Positions 1-10,434 of a stretch of DNA of 64,000 nt are shown in pieces. The notes under the pieces are model-generated. The model did no database searches. It saw nothing but the letters and a program-made list of their open reading frames with translations, and was not told where the DNA came from. The stretch lies in contig RBZT01000656.1 of assembly GCA_003693705.1 (NCBI GenBank), positions 1 through 64,000 of the forward strand, in the 5' to 3' direction. Every line of letters starts with the position of its first letter. Within the stretch, counting starts at the first letter, position 1. Made by a program: the position numbers and the translations under genes. Source of the stretch: Polymyxa betae. Taxonomy: Eukaryota > Endomyxa > Phytomyxea > Plasmodiophorida > Plasmodiophoridae.

Positions 1-249
1 TTCGCTGGCGTTGTGACGTTCTCGTGCGATCTATTGGGATCGGATCTGGTTGTCGGCAAGCTGGTGCGCGGAAAGGGCCAGAAACGACGACTAAGATTCG
101 GCAAGACCATTCTGAGCTATTTAAGGCCGATCGGAGAGGATCAGGTCGATATCAATATGGATCAGGTCCTATATGATATTAGACGGCTTGGTGATGGGAT
201 TGTTATGGATATTTTCACTGATATCAACCAGTATAAAACATGTCTATAA
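1..249 (+). CDS. C-terminal end of an unknown protein (cut by window edge)
   Basis: The frame is open from the first base of the window and stops at TAA (247-249). It encodes about 82 residues, ending in ...INQYKTCL. The segment is rich in basic residues near its middle (LVRGKGQKRRLRFGK) and then turns acidic (GEDQVDINMDQ). No family was recognised. Because it runs off the left edge it is probably the last exon of a gene lying upstream, with no start in view. It converges on a minus-strand ORF that ends 33 bp away. It could be a chance ORF, but its amino-acid composition looks protein-like. Confidence 0.35.
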   Translation, partial: FAGVVTFSCDLLGSDLVVGKLVRGKGQKRRLRFGKTILSYLRPIGEDQVDINMDQVLYDIRRLGDGIVMDIFTDINQYKTCL

Positions 250-282
250 TTATATATACACGAGCTTATAAATAATTATTCG

Positions 283-720
283 CTAACAGTGCCTTACCAT
301 ACACTGTATTGCTATTACAAAGTCCCAGCAGTGAGGATCTCCGAGCTTCCAAAGTGATTGAAGGAATACTAACAACATCTTCACAGCCATTCCCTCCTGA
401 GAATTGACTTCGGAGGTCAATTTCTCAGTAATCGTAACATCTCCCAAACCTGCCCATGAATGCAGACACACCTTCCACAAGCCTTGCAGCATGACTTGCT
501 GGTCACGATCGTAATCCTCTGGATAAAGCGCGACGGTCTTACGATCGGCATCATCTTCTGAATGGCTTAGCTTTGGACAATAAAAGAACAATGTTATTAG
601 CGACATTGGCATAAATAATGATAATGATACAAAGCAGGCATCACATGGTAACTGAGAGACGCGGCCTTTCCCCTACAAACAACAAGCTGGTGGTACATAC
701 ACAGGTCATTCCAAAAGAAC
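283..720 (-). CDS. Unknown protein, C-terminal exons
   Basis: A minus-strand frame of about 130 codons runs from an apparent acceptor (TTTGTAG) near 673 to a stop at 283. A probable 60-nt intron (GTATCA...CCAAAG) lies near 550-610, and removing it keeps the frame. The C-terminal part reads ADRKTVALYPEDYDRDQQVM followed by Trp-rich sequence (GLWKVC, QSLWKLGDPHCW). No family was recognised. The true start was not found and probably lies upstream, near the MITE at 802. It is probably a small gene or gene remnant; an accidental ORF cannot be ruled out. Confidence 0.3.
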
Positions 721-801
721 TCTGACTGAGGCGGAATTTCATTAAATCACGTTTCAAATAGGTACTTTATTCTCTTTGTAATAGATATACGCTGAATCTA
801 A

Positions 802-967
802 GGGCTCGTTTGGCAACCACCACCGGAATTCCGTAGGTGATACCCATGGTCACACTAAAATTCGACGGAATTCCGGTTTCTCTGTCCACGCTCGCCAAAC
901 ACTCAAATCGCCAGAAATTCGGAAATTTCCGTTTTTCCGGCGAAATCGGGTGCTGCCAAACGAGCCC
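802..967. mobile_element. MITE, PIF/Harbinger type
   Basis: A 166-bp element starts with GGGCTCGTTTGGCA (802-815) and ends with the exact reverse complement TGCCAAACGAGCCC (954-967). It is flanked by a TAA duplication (799-801 and 968-970). A 14-bp perfect terminal inverted repeat plus a 3-bp TWA target site is the hallmark of PIF/Harbinger elements. It has no coding capacity. The interior holds a second imperfect palindrome built on CGGAATTCCG. A Harbinger transposase remnant lies 2.4 kb to the right, but the terminal sequences of the two elements are related rather than identical. Confidence 0.88.
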
Positions 968-1469
968 TAAATGAAAAAAAGAATATTTGACACAGCCGAC
1001 ACGACGGCTTTTTCCCAGGCGACCAAGTCATGATCGCCTGGATGTAGCAGGCCGCTATCCAGCCTGCCTTCAGCACGAAAACGATAGGTCTCGGTGAAGG
1101 ACTGCTGATGGGTCTGGAGGGCGACCAGGTCGAGATGGAACGAAGTCTCCACCCTGAGCTGAGAACAATACCAAAACACGAACGTAGTCAGAGAAGATTA
1201 TATACCTCGTTAACATTCCTCGAAAGCTGCTTCGTCACATTGAGGTGATTTCGGGCCTTCTCCAATTTGGCCGGAAAGCCGTCGCCACTCGACTCATGTT
1301 CGCCATTCGTCATGATCGCAGCCTCAATCGATTCGAAAAGGATTCCTACATCAGCGAGAAGGTGCTGAAGGCTCACATTGGTGCAGAGAAGATCGGGCTT
1401 AAAACATGTATTTTGATTATGTGCTGGAATAAGTTTCACTTCTGTCTTCCAACATGTTGGAGAAGGCAA
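967..1469 (-). CDS. Unknown two-exon gene, family copy A
   Basis: One exon encodes VGILFESIEAAIMTN followed by PAKLEKARNHLNVTKQLS and RNVNEV. After a GT-AG intron (about 1155-1205) a second exon encodes ETSFHLDLVALQTHQQSFTE... and ends in SNILFFI-stop. The first exon matches copy B at 2631-3345 (GILFELIECAIMTN, AKLERSRQHIKVMKLLS, KNVNEV), so this is a real dispersed family. No known domain was recognised. The stop codon overlaps the TAA target duplication of the neighbouring MITE, so the original C-terminus was probably cut off by that insertion. The true start is not identified; coding status is uncertain. Confidence 0.45.
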
Positions 1470-1957
1470 TTAGGGTTCCGATCGATACCGGTACTACCAG
1501 ACTACCGGGTCGATTCGGGTACTACCCGAATCAGTACTAACACTCTTTTCTGTGATAACTAAGATCTCTTTTTGACTGTTTTTCCAAACATCAACGCATT
1601 GTAACGCTCCGGGGCCAGAGAGTGACATCGAAATCCAGTTACATCCCGTCCGGTGTTGAAAAATACGCTCAATTAACAGAATCGGAAGACCCCGGTATAG
1701 AAAGAAACCTGGGAATGACCATGAGGACAACCACAGTCAATCAGGACTTCTGACAAGTTTCTTTAATTTTCGGGTTTTCGGTTCGGGTACAGCATTCAAA
1801 CCCGAACCTGATCGGAGCCCTACCGTTTTGCTCACTTAGTAGTAGTGGGCACTGACTAATCCCCCCGATTAATTCGGCCAAACTTGCGATTAAGTATGTG
1901 CGCAGTTTTAATTAAAGACAAACGTTACCGTCTTGTTTCTCTTCGTCTCTTCAGCAA
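1470..1957. other. Intergenic stretch, no gene seen
   Basis: Only short ORFs on both strands without family signals. It contains a small cluster of repeated motifs (ACTACCGGGT / ACTACCCGAA around 1495-1530, and cccgaa repeats near 1770-1810) but no clear element ends. Confidence 0.4.
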
Positions 1958-2149
1958 ATGGTTGCTGGTCATCCTCAGAGTGTTTTGGCACAAGGACACT
2001 ACCGGGCTCCTCTTGCCCTCCAGCAGGGGCAATCAACGCTGCAGGATTTGGTCTCGGCGGAAGACTATCTGCTCTTAACACGTTTAGGGCGCTCCTCGAT
2101 TCCGCCGACGGCAACTAATACCGACGTCGTGAATGCTTTTAATTTGTGA
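1958..2149 (+). CDS. Small ORF, possibly one exon of an unknown gene
   Basis: A 63-codon frame begins with an ATG just after a pyrimidine-rich CTCTTCAG acceptor-like site. It reads GHPQSVLAQGHYRAPLALQQ, then STLQDLVSAEDYLLLTRLGR, ending in NAFNL-stop. The composition is protein-like and a splice acceptor directly precedes the ATG, but no family was recognised and no second exon could be joined convincingly. The overlapping ORFs in the other frames carry no support. Confidence 0.25.
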   Translation: MVAGHPQSVLAQGHYRAPLALQQGQSTLQDLVSAEDYLLLTRLGRSSIPPTATNTDVVNAFNL

Positions 2150-2630
2150 GTACGCCAATTGCTGTCATGAACGCCAAATTGAATGAATACTAGACGTACC
2201 AGACTGAGATTTGCATTGAACAATCTGCTGGACTGCAAGCGGCTATTTCTGCCGCCGTAGCACAGGTTCTGCCTCAGGTCTCACCGGGTGCCTTAGCGCA
2301 GGTTCTGCCTCGCGCTTTGAACGAAAACATCTCTGGGACTGGACCCGTGACGATTCCTTCCTAGCTGGGGTCCAACACGCTCTCACGAAGTCCAAGTGGC
2401 GCCCACAGCGCCGATTTGTACGCCTGTTGTCCACCTGGCCTTGCTAGGCGACTGCAGATGGACAGAGCCCGGCAGTCCGCGAACCAGAAAGCGCAGCTGA
2501 CTTGTGATAGACCCCATGGGGCCATACCCAACGGTATTTCTCACTCTGGAGTGAAAGGAAAGAGATCTGGGACCCCTTGACTTATCTACGACAGCCATCC
2601 GGGCTAGGGCCAAGTTTATTATCATGAAAT

Positions 2631-3345
2631 CTACTCCACAAGCAGACGATCTAAGCTTGGCAGCAGTAAACCCTTGATATCCGCCGACATCTCCGCAAAC
2701 GCGTCTGGGAGTAAGTTGCTGATTGTCCATTTCTCAAGATGCTGTTGGCACTCCAGCTGTGACATGCCAGCTGTCAACTCCGTGACCAGATCGGTCAAGG
2801 TGCTTAGAGGGTAGGAGCATTCCGCGGCGAGAAACCAGAACTTTGCGGCCTACCCTCGTAATCCATCCTGCTCAAACCAATCTTCCTGCGAGAGATACGT
2901 GGCCAGGTCGGTCAGACGCCCAATCTTGGAGGTATCCGACGACGGCTGCAACGCCCAAGCCTGCTCGTTGTTGGTCATGATTTTACACTCAATCAATTCA
3001 AACAGAGTTCCTAAATGTAGGTTATTCGAGCTAGCTTTATAACCCCAACTGAAGATGAGAACTACATACCTAAGTAAAAGTTACCTCGTTTACGTTCTTG
3101 GACAGCAGCTTCATCACCTTGATGTGCTGTCGAGACCTCTCGAGCTTTGCTTCAGATTCTTCCGGTGCGGAAGCCTGCTCGCGATCGTTGTTGGTCATGA
3201 TTGCACACTCAATCAATTCGAACAGAATTCCTAAATGTACGGTAATCGAGCTAGCTTCATAACCCTTAAGATGAGAACTACATACCTGGAATGGAGCGAA
3301 TAACGCCCTGAGACCGCTGCTGTGCATAAATGTCGACACAGACAC
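2631..3345 (-). pseudogene. Unknown gene, family copy B, with tandem exon duplication and in-frame stop
   Basis: The upstream exon (about 3085-3230) encodes GILFELIECAIMTN, SEAKLERSRQHIKVMKLLS and KNVNEV, closely matching copy A. A second, duplicated exon starts at 3010 with GTLFELIECKIMTNNEQAW and continues SSDTSKIGRLTDLATYLSQE. The frame then meets a TAG just after DWFEQDGLRG (about 2850). Beyond it the same frame stays open, with FWFLAAECSYPLSTLTDLV and LECQQHLEKWTISNLLPDAF, to a TAG at 2631. Either the stop marks decay, or a short unrecognised intron removes it. Function unknown. Confidence 0.45.
2959..3287. repeat. Tandem duplication of an intron+exon unit
   Basis: About 113 bp at 2959-3071 is repeated with scattered mismatches at 3173-3287. 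Shared landmarks are cctgctcg, ttggtcatgatt, actcaatcaattc, cctaaatgta, cgagctagct and gatgagaactacatacct. Each unit spans an exon start plus the preceding intron, including its acceptor. The duplication therefore produced two homologous exons in series in copy B of the unknown gene family. Divergence between the units shows it is not recent. Confidence 0.8.
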
Positions 3346-3377
3346 GGGGAAAAGCGACTTAACTTTAAGAGAACCAG

Positions 3378-4195
3378 TTAAGTAATATAAGCGAGTCTAC
3401 GGTTCGGGTACAGGTGTCCGGAATGAGCATGCAACCAGATGTAATACCCTTTGCGATTCCGAAAAGGATGGGCACATCCCTTCTGGGGCTTTGCTAGAAT
3501 ATGTGTTCCGTCCAAGGCTCCAACGCAGTCTTTGAAATAAGGAAAGAACCGGGGATCATCCTTGATTTTATCTGGCACAATGCCAATGCCAGGAAGATGA
3601 ATAGCATCTGGTCCCAATGCGACAATGGCATTGAGGACCTCGTAAAAGTACCTGAATTTCATTAAAAGACCATATTAATGAATTGCATAGATTTTTATCG
3701 TCCAACCGCTTCGTTGCCAACGTTCTTGACAGTTTCGATTCGTGGCGTTCTGTCCAATAATGTACAGAAATATACAGTTTCTCATCAACAGAAACATATC
3801 GGCTGTCTTGGAGAAGCTCCTTGGTCAGCAGTACTTCTCGGATTGGGAAATAGGTAGATTTCGTCATCCGAAGGTTCTCTCGAAAACGTCGAGAGTTCCC
3901 TTTGATCAGTTCTTCGACCCACGCTTGCCCAGTCAAATAGGACGTGCGACATGGCTCCTTCAATACGAAAGCGGCTGCATACCAGATAACAGCAGTTAAA
4001 GCTACGATAACAGATAAATCCATAGAAAAAAATGCAGAACGTTTTGAAAACGGAGCCAAAACGGAGGTCAGACCTCCGCTTTCAAAACGGCCGTTTTGCC
4101 CCGTTTTCCGAAAACGGAAACGGAGCTCCATTTGGTTACCAAACGTCAAAATTGCGCAAAACGGCCGTTTGGAAGTGTTACCAAACGCACTCTAA
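3378..4195 (-). pseudogene. PIF/Harbinger transposase remnant (DDE_Tnp_4 type)
   Basis: Translated pieces match the Harbinger nuclease family: SRYVSVDEK, then in another frame CIFLYIIGQNATNRNCQERW, then RYFYEVLNAIVALGPDAIHL, and DCVGALDGTHI, which carries the first catalytic Asp. The jump between the first two pieces is a frameshift near 3790. A 5' splice site appears mutated near 3700. The protein is lost after RNRKGYY, so the second Asp and the Glu are missing. The element's outer end is TTACCAAACGCACTC (4178-4192) followed by TAA (4193-4195). The matching left end was not found. It is inactive as it stands. Confidence 0.8.
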
Positions 4196-4217
4196 TTTGA
4201 TACATAAACGGCCGTTT
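4085..4217. repeat. Three copies of the palindrome AAACGGCCGTTT
   Basis: The 12-bp perfect palindrome AAACGGCCGTTT occurs at 4085-4096, 4159-4170 and 4206-4217, around the end of the Harbinger remnant. Two copies lie inside the terminus and one just beyond the TAA. Subterminal repeats often act as transposase-binding sites; that role here is inferred. Confidence 0.75.
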
Positions 4218-4579
4218 GGAAAAGTCATACCAATCGCGATCATATCTTCGAGCTGGACCTGGATTGCTGGTCAGATACGTTAGGCATCTCGTAGAAGTCC
4301 ACTGAGCAGATGCTTTTCTCAAAGTAGCATCGACAATCTTTTGCAAAGACTACGAAGATCATAGCCTGGACAATACAGGCGAGTAGTATTATATCGCATA
4401 AGCGAAACCGTTCAGAGCGAATGCGTCAAGTTTCCTAATCTGTTTTGCATTTATTGACGACCGTAGCACGTTATACAGCTTTTTAGTCAATATAAACAAG
4501 TACTTTGGTACAATGACATCCACAATGGAGAAATCTAAGCAAATTATGACAATTTATCTGTTTAGGACAATGCCAAAGC
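4218..4579. other. Intergenic, no gene seen
   Basis: The AT-rich stretch downstream of the prolyl-tRNA synthetase stop holds only short ORFs without recognisable content. It is presumably the 3' UTR of that gene plus flank of the decayed transposon. Confidence 0.4.
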
Positions 4580-7168
4580 TCAATAGCTTCGCCCAAACAA
4601 GGTGTAGCTCTTAGCAGGTTTGCTACAGCAGAAGCAAACAGTTCCAGATTGTAGTTCAGGCTGATCGAACGGAATGCACAGCGACTTAGCAGCGCCGGTA
4701 AGCTTCTCAAAGCCGTCAGCAGCCGCCTGAGCCTGAGCAGCTTCATCCTCTTCTTCGACCAAGTCCGATTCAATTCTGGACTTCTCTTTCACATTATCTT
4801 CGCAGACCTCCTCCTCACAGAATGGCACCAGAACGCGATTACCTATCGGATGATTATCAGAAGAATAAACAACAGTGCATCCAAGAACAACAAACCTTGG
4901 TTCAGGTAAGTCATGAAATCTTTCCAGGTTTCTCCTTTCTTCAGGCGTGCATCGCTATCAGCCTTGGCCCTTTGAAGCATATCTTGCTGCATGGTTTGCA
5001 GAAGAGACGGGATTTGCGCCTGCAATTCGTCAATGGGAATAATAGTCTTGGCGCCAGTGTCACGCCGAACTGCAACAACCTGAACGAATACAAATCGTGT
5101 CAATCGTTGATTGACGAGCTAATAACACATCCAGAAGTGATACCTGGCGATTCTTGAGGTCACGAGGGCCGAGTTCAATACGCAATGGAACGCCTTTCAG
5201 CTCCCATTGGTTGTACTTCCAGCCGGGAGTGTAAATCGTTCGACAATCCGAATCGCAGCGGACATCGATTTCGGTTAACGCCTGCTTGACAGAGGCGACA
5301 GCATCGTCCATGACGGAGTTCTCTTCCGCTTTCGACATGTAAATCGGGATGATAATGCACTGAATAGGAGCGACACGAGGAGGAAGGACCAAGCCCTTGT
5401 CGTCACCATGCACCATAACCATAACACCAATGGAGCGTGTAGTAAGACCCCAAGAATTCTGCCAGACCAGGCTCTTCTCAGCGTTGCTTCCGCTCTCAAA
5501 TTCGATCTTGAACATTTTGGCGAAGTTCTGGCCTAGACAATGGGACGTAGCGCCTTGAACACCACGACCGTTAGCAGGGACGAAGGCCTCGGCAGTCGTC
5601 GTATACAAGGCTCCGGCGAACTTCTCTCTCTTCGTTTTGCGACCCTTGATGATAGGGCAGGCAAGCAGATCTTCATACACAGTGGCGTACAGATCGAGGA
5701 TTTCCAGCACCTCCTTCTCGGCGCCCTGCTTGGTGGCATGTGCCGTATGGCCTTCTTGCCAAAGAAATTCACGAGATCGGATGAATGGGGTTGGATGCTT
5801 AAACTCCCAACGGACGACTATTTAGAACAGATTAGAAAAAATAAAGCATGTCAGCGACCGCTTCATACCATTCGACCACTGATTCAATTTTAATGGAAGA
5901 TCACGGTGAGATCGGATCCATCGAGACATCAATGGGTACATAACTATGACCATTTAGACCTCCAAAGGACATCAAGAATGAAACGGCGAATACCGGTTTC
6001 GGATGTTGGGCGAATGGCAATCTGCTGGTCGAGCTCTTTCTTCCCAGCTTTAGTAACCCAGGCGACTTCAGCAGAGAACCCCTCGACGTGGTCTTTCTCT
6101 TTGTTGAGAGCAGACTCGGAGACGAATAGCGGGAAGTACGAGTTCTGAACACCCATCTTCTTGATGCAAACGTTGAAGTAATTCTGGATTTCCTCCCAGA
6201 TGAAATACGACCTGACCAAAATGGGCGATTGTAAAATGGCTAATATGGCGAATAATTACCAAGGACGCAAGATGTAGCAGCCAGAAATATCGTAATAGTC
6301 GATCATCTCTGAACGTAAGACGACCTGCGAATACCATGGCCCGAAGGTCTTAGAAGTCTTGGGAATATCAATACCCAGGGAGACTTGTTGCGGCTGTAAG
6401 GTTGCAATTAGAGAACGGCTCAATCCGAAGGAGTTTGATCCCTGATACCTCTTTAACAACCGTAACAGCAGGCTTCAATTCCTTTTTTGGTTCTTCTGCG
6501 GCAACAGAAGCATCGAAATCAACAACAGCAGCTGAATGATTAACAGATTTTAAGAACGCCTATAGTTGATTAGACGTCGAGATAGCAGATCTCCATGAAC
6601 CTACCATAAGATCGGCAGTCGCCATCTCAACGGTGGCCTCGTTCGACAATGGATGCAGCATGACAGAGGCGCTATCAGCAACAGTCTTAGAGATAACAAC
6701 AGTGACGAGATTGTTGGAGTCATTCTGGACAGCGAGAGGTGTCACCGAGCCTTTCTCCACTCCAAGGAGTTGGGTCATTTCATCATCGGCAACGAATCGG
6801 AAAGCAGACGATGCGTCTTTCTATTGAAGTTCAGCATAACTGAATAAAGTGAAAGGTTACGCCTACGATCTGCTTTACAAGAAGCTTGAGGTCGAGAGCG
6901 CGGTTGTGCTCGAAACAAACCAGGAACACCCGCTTCTTCTTATCTTTCAGGACCAAATTCTTAACGAGAACGCAGCCAGAGGGAACAGGTCCAACAAATT
7001 CCGCCTGCTGTTCAGCCGTCATCGCCTAGGCGAATTACAATCAGCCCAGAGACATCGCATAGCAACCGTCGCGGCTACCTTTTCATGGCGCTGAACGGAC
7101 TTGAACCCAGACAGGCCTAGCGATTGGAATTTGGCGGAGAGGTCGTGTAGATGCTGATCTACTGTCAT
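4580..7168 (-). CDS. PARS: Prolyl-tRNA synthetase with N-terminal Ybak/ProX editing domain
   Basis: Charges tRNA-Pro in the cytosol. About nine introns split the gene. From ATG 7168, the N-terminal ~165 residues form a Ybak/ProX-like deacylase domain ([46 protein letters not shown]). A linker follows ([16 protein letters not shown]), then a class II eukaryote/archaeal-type ProRS core: [25 protein letters not shown] (motif 2), [46 protein letters not shown] (motif 3) and the anticodon-binding region. The C-terminal zinc-binding-like domain has KSLCIPFDQ and CFCCSKP and ends in the family's terminal Tyr (LFGRSY). Such fused editing domains are known from apicomplexan and other protist ProRS. 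All catalytic motifs are intact. Confidence 0.95.
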
Positions 7169-7481
7169 AGCGCTGCGATCCAGAAAGCAATATGCCGCTC
7201 TATCAATGAAAGCCTGCTGGGGTCTGCAATACAGATGGGCCTGGGGTCGAGGGGCGCAGCTAAGAGATTCCGGGCGGAGTCCGTCACTAACTCTCCGTAT
7301 CTAATTTCGGCCTCATGTCACATGCCAAGGGCGCAGGAACAATAGACAATCGGTCGTGCCCCAAAAGACATGGCACAGCGTATTTGATACAGAATTTCTC
7401 GTATCTTACAAAATGTACATAAAAATTGTTAAATAATCGCGATTCTGTATGTACTGCTAAACGATCCGTGTGTAAACAGCA
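7169..7481. promoter_or_regulatory. Divergent intergenic region (likely bidirectional promoter)
   Basis: The 313 bp between the ATG of prolyl-tRNA synthetase (-) and that of the unknown gene at 7482 (+) must hold both promoters. No TATA box or other named motif stands out. The right half is AT-rich. Confidence 0.4.
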
Positions 7482-9190
7482 ATGGACGCCAATGATCCGG
7501 CGCTGAATCAGCTGCTGGAACAAGCCGCCGATGAGGAATCAGGCTTGCAGATCGCCATCTTGACGATCGACAGGATAGTCGAGAATGCGGCACAAACACT
7601 TCATAATCATTTTCTTGATACACGAATTCCCAGTATCGTCAGCACCGACACCGTTCGCGATGTACTCGATATCCTTCAGGTGAAATACAACAACTTATAG
7701 CGGAAATCATTCTCAAAGATTGTATCAGGAGCGATTGAAAACCATCATTGCGGCGGATCCTGACCTGAACCCGATCTGGATACCAGAAGCTGGTTTAGAG
7801 CCGGATTATATGTTTGCTGTCAATTAAACTGAAATCTGATGTAGAGCCGATACCTCCTCCAATCGACGTCCAGGCTTCAGGAGTCATGAGAGTCTTTCAA
7901 CATTCAGTTCCGGTCGGATATCAGGAATTCAAAGCCGGCGAGCCGAGCGACGGGAGGGAATCGACCGTCTCAAGCAGCAGACGGTCGAGCTCGAAACGTT
8001 CAGTGGCTCGAAATCCGATTTCAAAGCCCGATGACCGAGGATCAATGCGACAACCAGAGCCGCCGAAACTCGCCAAAATCGTCGAACCGGTTGATAACAT
8101 TCAACAGCGAATTCGAAATAGATACTCATGTTTGTATTAGAGGCAGATCCCACCAGAAGTTGAGGAACGCGAACGGTTTCGGGAGTTACATATGAAGCGG
8201 TTGGCTCGCCCCAATCCGACAACGACGGGGATGACGACAGTCGCCCGCATTGAGACCGACGCTGAAACAGAACAGTTGAACAAGATTCTGGAGGCAGCTG
8301 CAGGTCGCCCATATACTTATGATAGTCATGGAGGGCCAGTCGTAATCTCTGCCCTGAAACCCGAACGTCTACCTCCATTCTTGGCAAGAACCGAGGTCGT
8401 CGTTCCTCCAGACACACCAATACCCGAACCGTTGCCTGAGAAGAAGAAACCGAAACCGAAAAGGGAGAAGAAGAATAACGCTGCATTCGTCAAGCCATCG
8501 ACCGATGCGCAGCCGACCATTGCACAATCGATCGTGATGGCTCCAGGCGTCACAATCAAAGAAGGATCGGTGGTGAAGAGCGGCGAGAAGGCACTCGAAT
8601 CGCTTTCTGTCGAGAACATGACCCTGGCTCAATATCGAGCATATCTGGAACAGGAATCGCCGTCGTTGACAGAGAAGGTTCCCGATCCTGGTGTTCTGCC
8701 TTCAGTATTGCCGGATGTTGGACCTGCGACACCCAGCAGACCATCCAGCCCATCGACTCGATTTAATGAGCTGCTGATTAAGGATCCGAACTGGGGCACT
8801 AACCCTGATATGCAAAATGTCAGGCCTGTTAGTATAAGGAGTGTGGCAAGACCCCCAGCTAATAGGATGCAAACCCGAACTCCAAGAACAAGGCCCTTCA
8901 TAGAGAAGATGATTCCAAAAAAGCATCTTTCGCACCCGATTTTTCCCCGATCGAAAGGACATGAAGGGCGAATTCCAAGGTCGACGTTCAGGAATGAGGT
9001 GAGTAGATTGTGTGGCTTGGGAGATCGTACATTGACATTTGGTTAGAAATCGAGCATCGAGAAGGTCAGAAGAGCAGCACGTGATGAAGTTCAGTATCCA
9101 AAACGGATAGAGAAAAGAGGACAACCGCAGCCGAAAATTTACACTACGCCTCTTGCCAAGAGGTTATTTAGCGGCGAATCCATGCAGTGA
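7482..9190 (+). CDS. Unknown Pro/Ser-rich protein, 4-5 exons
   Basis: The first exon starts at ATG 7482 (DANDPALNQLLEQAADEESG...DVLDILQ), followed by a 48-nt intron. Further exons carry ERLKTIIAADPDLNPIWIPE, a Ser/Arg-rich basic stretch, then the long exon 8140-8998. That exon contains QLNKILEAAAGRPYTYDSHG, ERLPPFLARTEV, a Lys/Pro cluster (EKKKPKPKREKKNN) and a low-complexity Pro/Ser region. The last exon ends at TGA 9190 (TTPLAKRLFSGESMQ). The PYTYDSHG...LP segment faintly recalls C2orf81-like ciliary proteins, but I cannot confirm that. Introns near 7810 and 8110 are uncertain. The gene is real by frame and composition; function unknown. Confidence 0.7.
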
Positions 9191-9297
9191 ATGTTAGCAC
9201 AATGCTAATTTAATATATAAAGGGCGATATTTTGGCATAGGTACACTGATAACACTAAACAGCGTATTGCTTGCAGATAGAAAGCACATTAGCTGTT

Positions 9298-10434
9298 TCA
9301 AATATGGATAACAGGCGATGGTGGTACGAGCACGTTTGGCGGGAGCCATTCGTTCTCCTGGTTGGCAGTAGCTATTGCGTTGTTTAAAGTATTGCGAAGA
9401 AGCTCCATTACACAAACAGGACCAATACCGCCTGGAACTGGTGTAATGTGCCCAGCCACGTCTTGAACCTAATATAGCTGACTTAGCGGCTTTTCAATAA
9501 AGCTACGAGGTTTAGACCTGTTCAAAGTTAACATCACCAACGCATTGCGTTATGCCATGTTTTAGGATATAATTGATGCCGATGTCGATAACAGCAGCAC
9601 CAGGCTTAATCCAATCGCCACGAACCATGTCGGGGACTCCAGCGGCTGCTACAACGATGTCGGCCTATTCTCATTTCTCAGCATTGCATTTTTTGTAATA
9701 ACGGCATCAACCGTTTGGCACATCTGCTTCAAAGTTTCTTTGGGTGTTCTCTTTCCAGCGTTTATGACAGTCGCACCACGGTGCATCAAGAACAGGGTGG
9801 TTGGCATGCCAGCAATTCTTGACCTTCCGATAACCAACTACAACGTCTCAATAAAGGCTTTGAGATAACAGAGAAGTTGTACTAACAGCCGTTCTGCCAG
9901 CAACATCAACCCCATAGTGGTCAAGAAAGGTAGCACAAGCTTTTGCAGCGCAGGGGACGTTGCTTGAAAGGGCTGGGTTCTTGTGGTGACCAAGAGCTAA
10001 TGATCCGATGTTGGACGCATGGAATCCATCAACGTCTTTATCGAGTTTAATAGCCTAAGAGTATTGTAAGTTTTGTTTAAACAGCGTTATCTACCTCCAA
10101 CCTGTAAGATCCTTGACGTGTTAATGTGATCTGGTAGAGGGAGCTGTACAACGATGCCGTGCGTTCGGATATCGTCGTTAAACTCGTCAATAGTTTCTAG
10201 CAACCTTTCCTCGGAAACATTTGAGGGCAACATTCGCAAGAAGAAGTTGAAACCGAGATCAACAGCAGCGATGTTCTTGTTTCGAGCGAACTGCATCGAT
10301 GGGGCATGATCGCCGACGAGAATCGTCGCCAGTCCAGGTGTGACATCCGCTCGTTGCCGCGCAGCATGAATCTCTGCACGAAGCGCCTGGGCGACTGCAA
10401 TGCCATCCATAATAATAGCCCGAGAGAAGGCCAT
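9298..10434 (-). CDS. folD: Methylenetetrahydrofolate dehydrogenase/cyclohydrolase (FolD)
   Basis: Interconverts 5,10-methylene-, 5,10-methenyl- and 10-formyl-tetrahydrofolate with NAD(P). Start ATG 10434 ([18 protein letters not shown]). Exons join to give [111 protein letters not shown] and the signature [13 protein letters not shown] near the C-terminus. There are about four introns. The usual YxxxK of the active site reads FARNK, so the Tyr is Phe while the Lys is kept. Length (~300 aa) is normal for the bifunctional enzyme. No clear targeting peptide. It shares a 571-bp divergent region with the kinesin gene. Confidence 0.93.

Noticed and set aside
2260-2330. Repeated AGGTTCTGCCTC words
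   Set aside because: Only two copies about 36 bp apart; too little to call an element.
7929-8486. 185-codon minus-strand ORF
   Set aside because: Antisense to exons of the unknown plus-strand gene, which has better composition and splice continuity.
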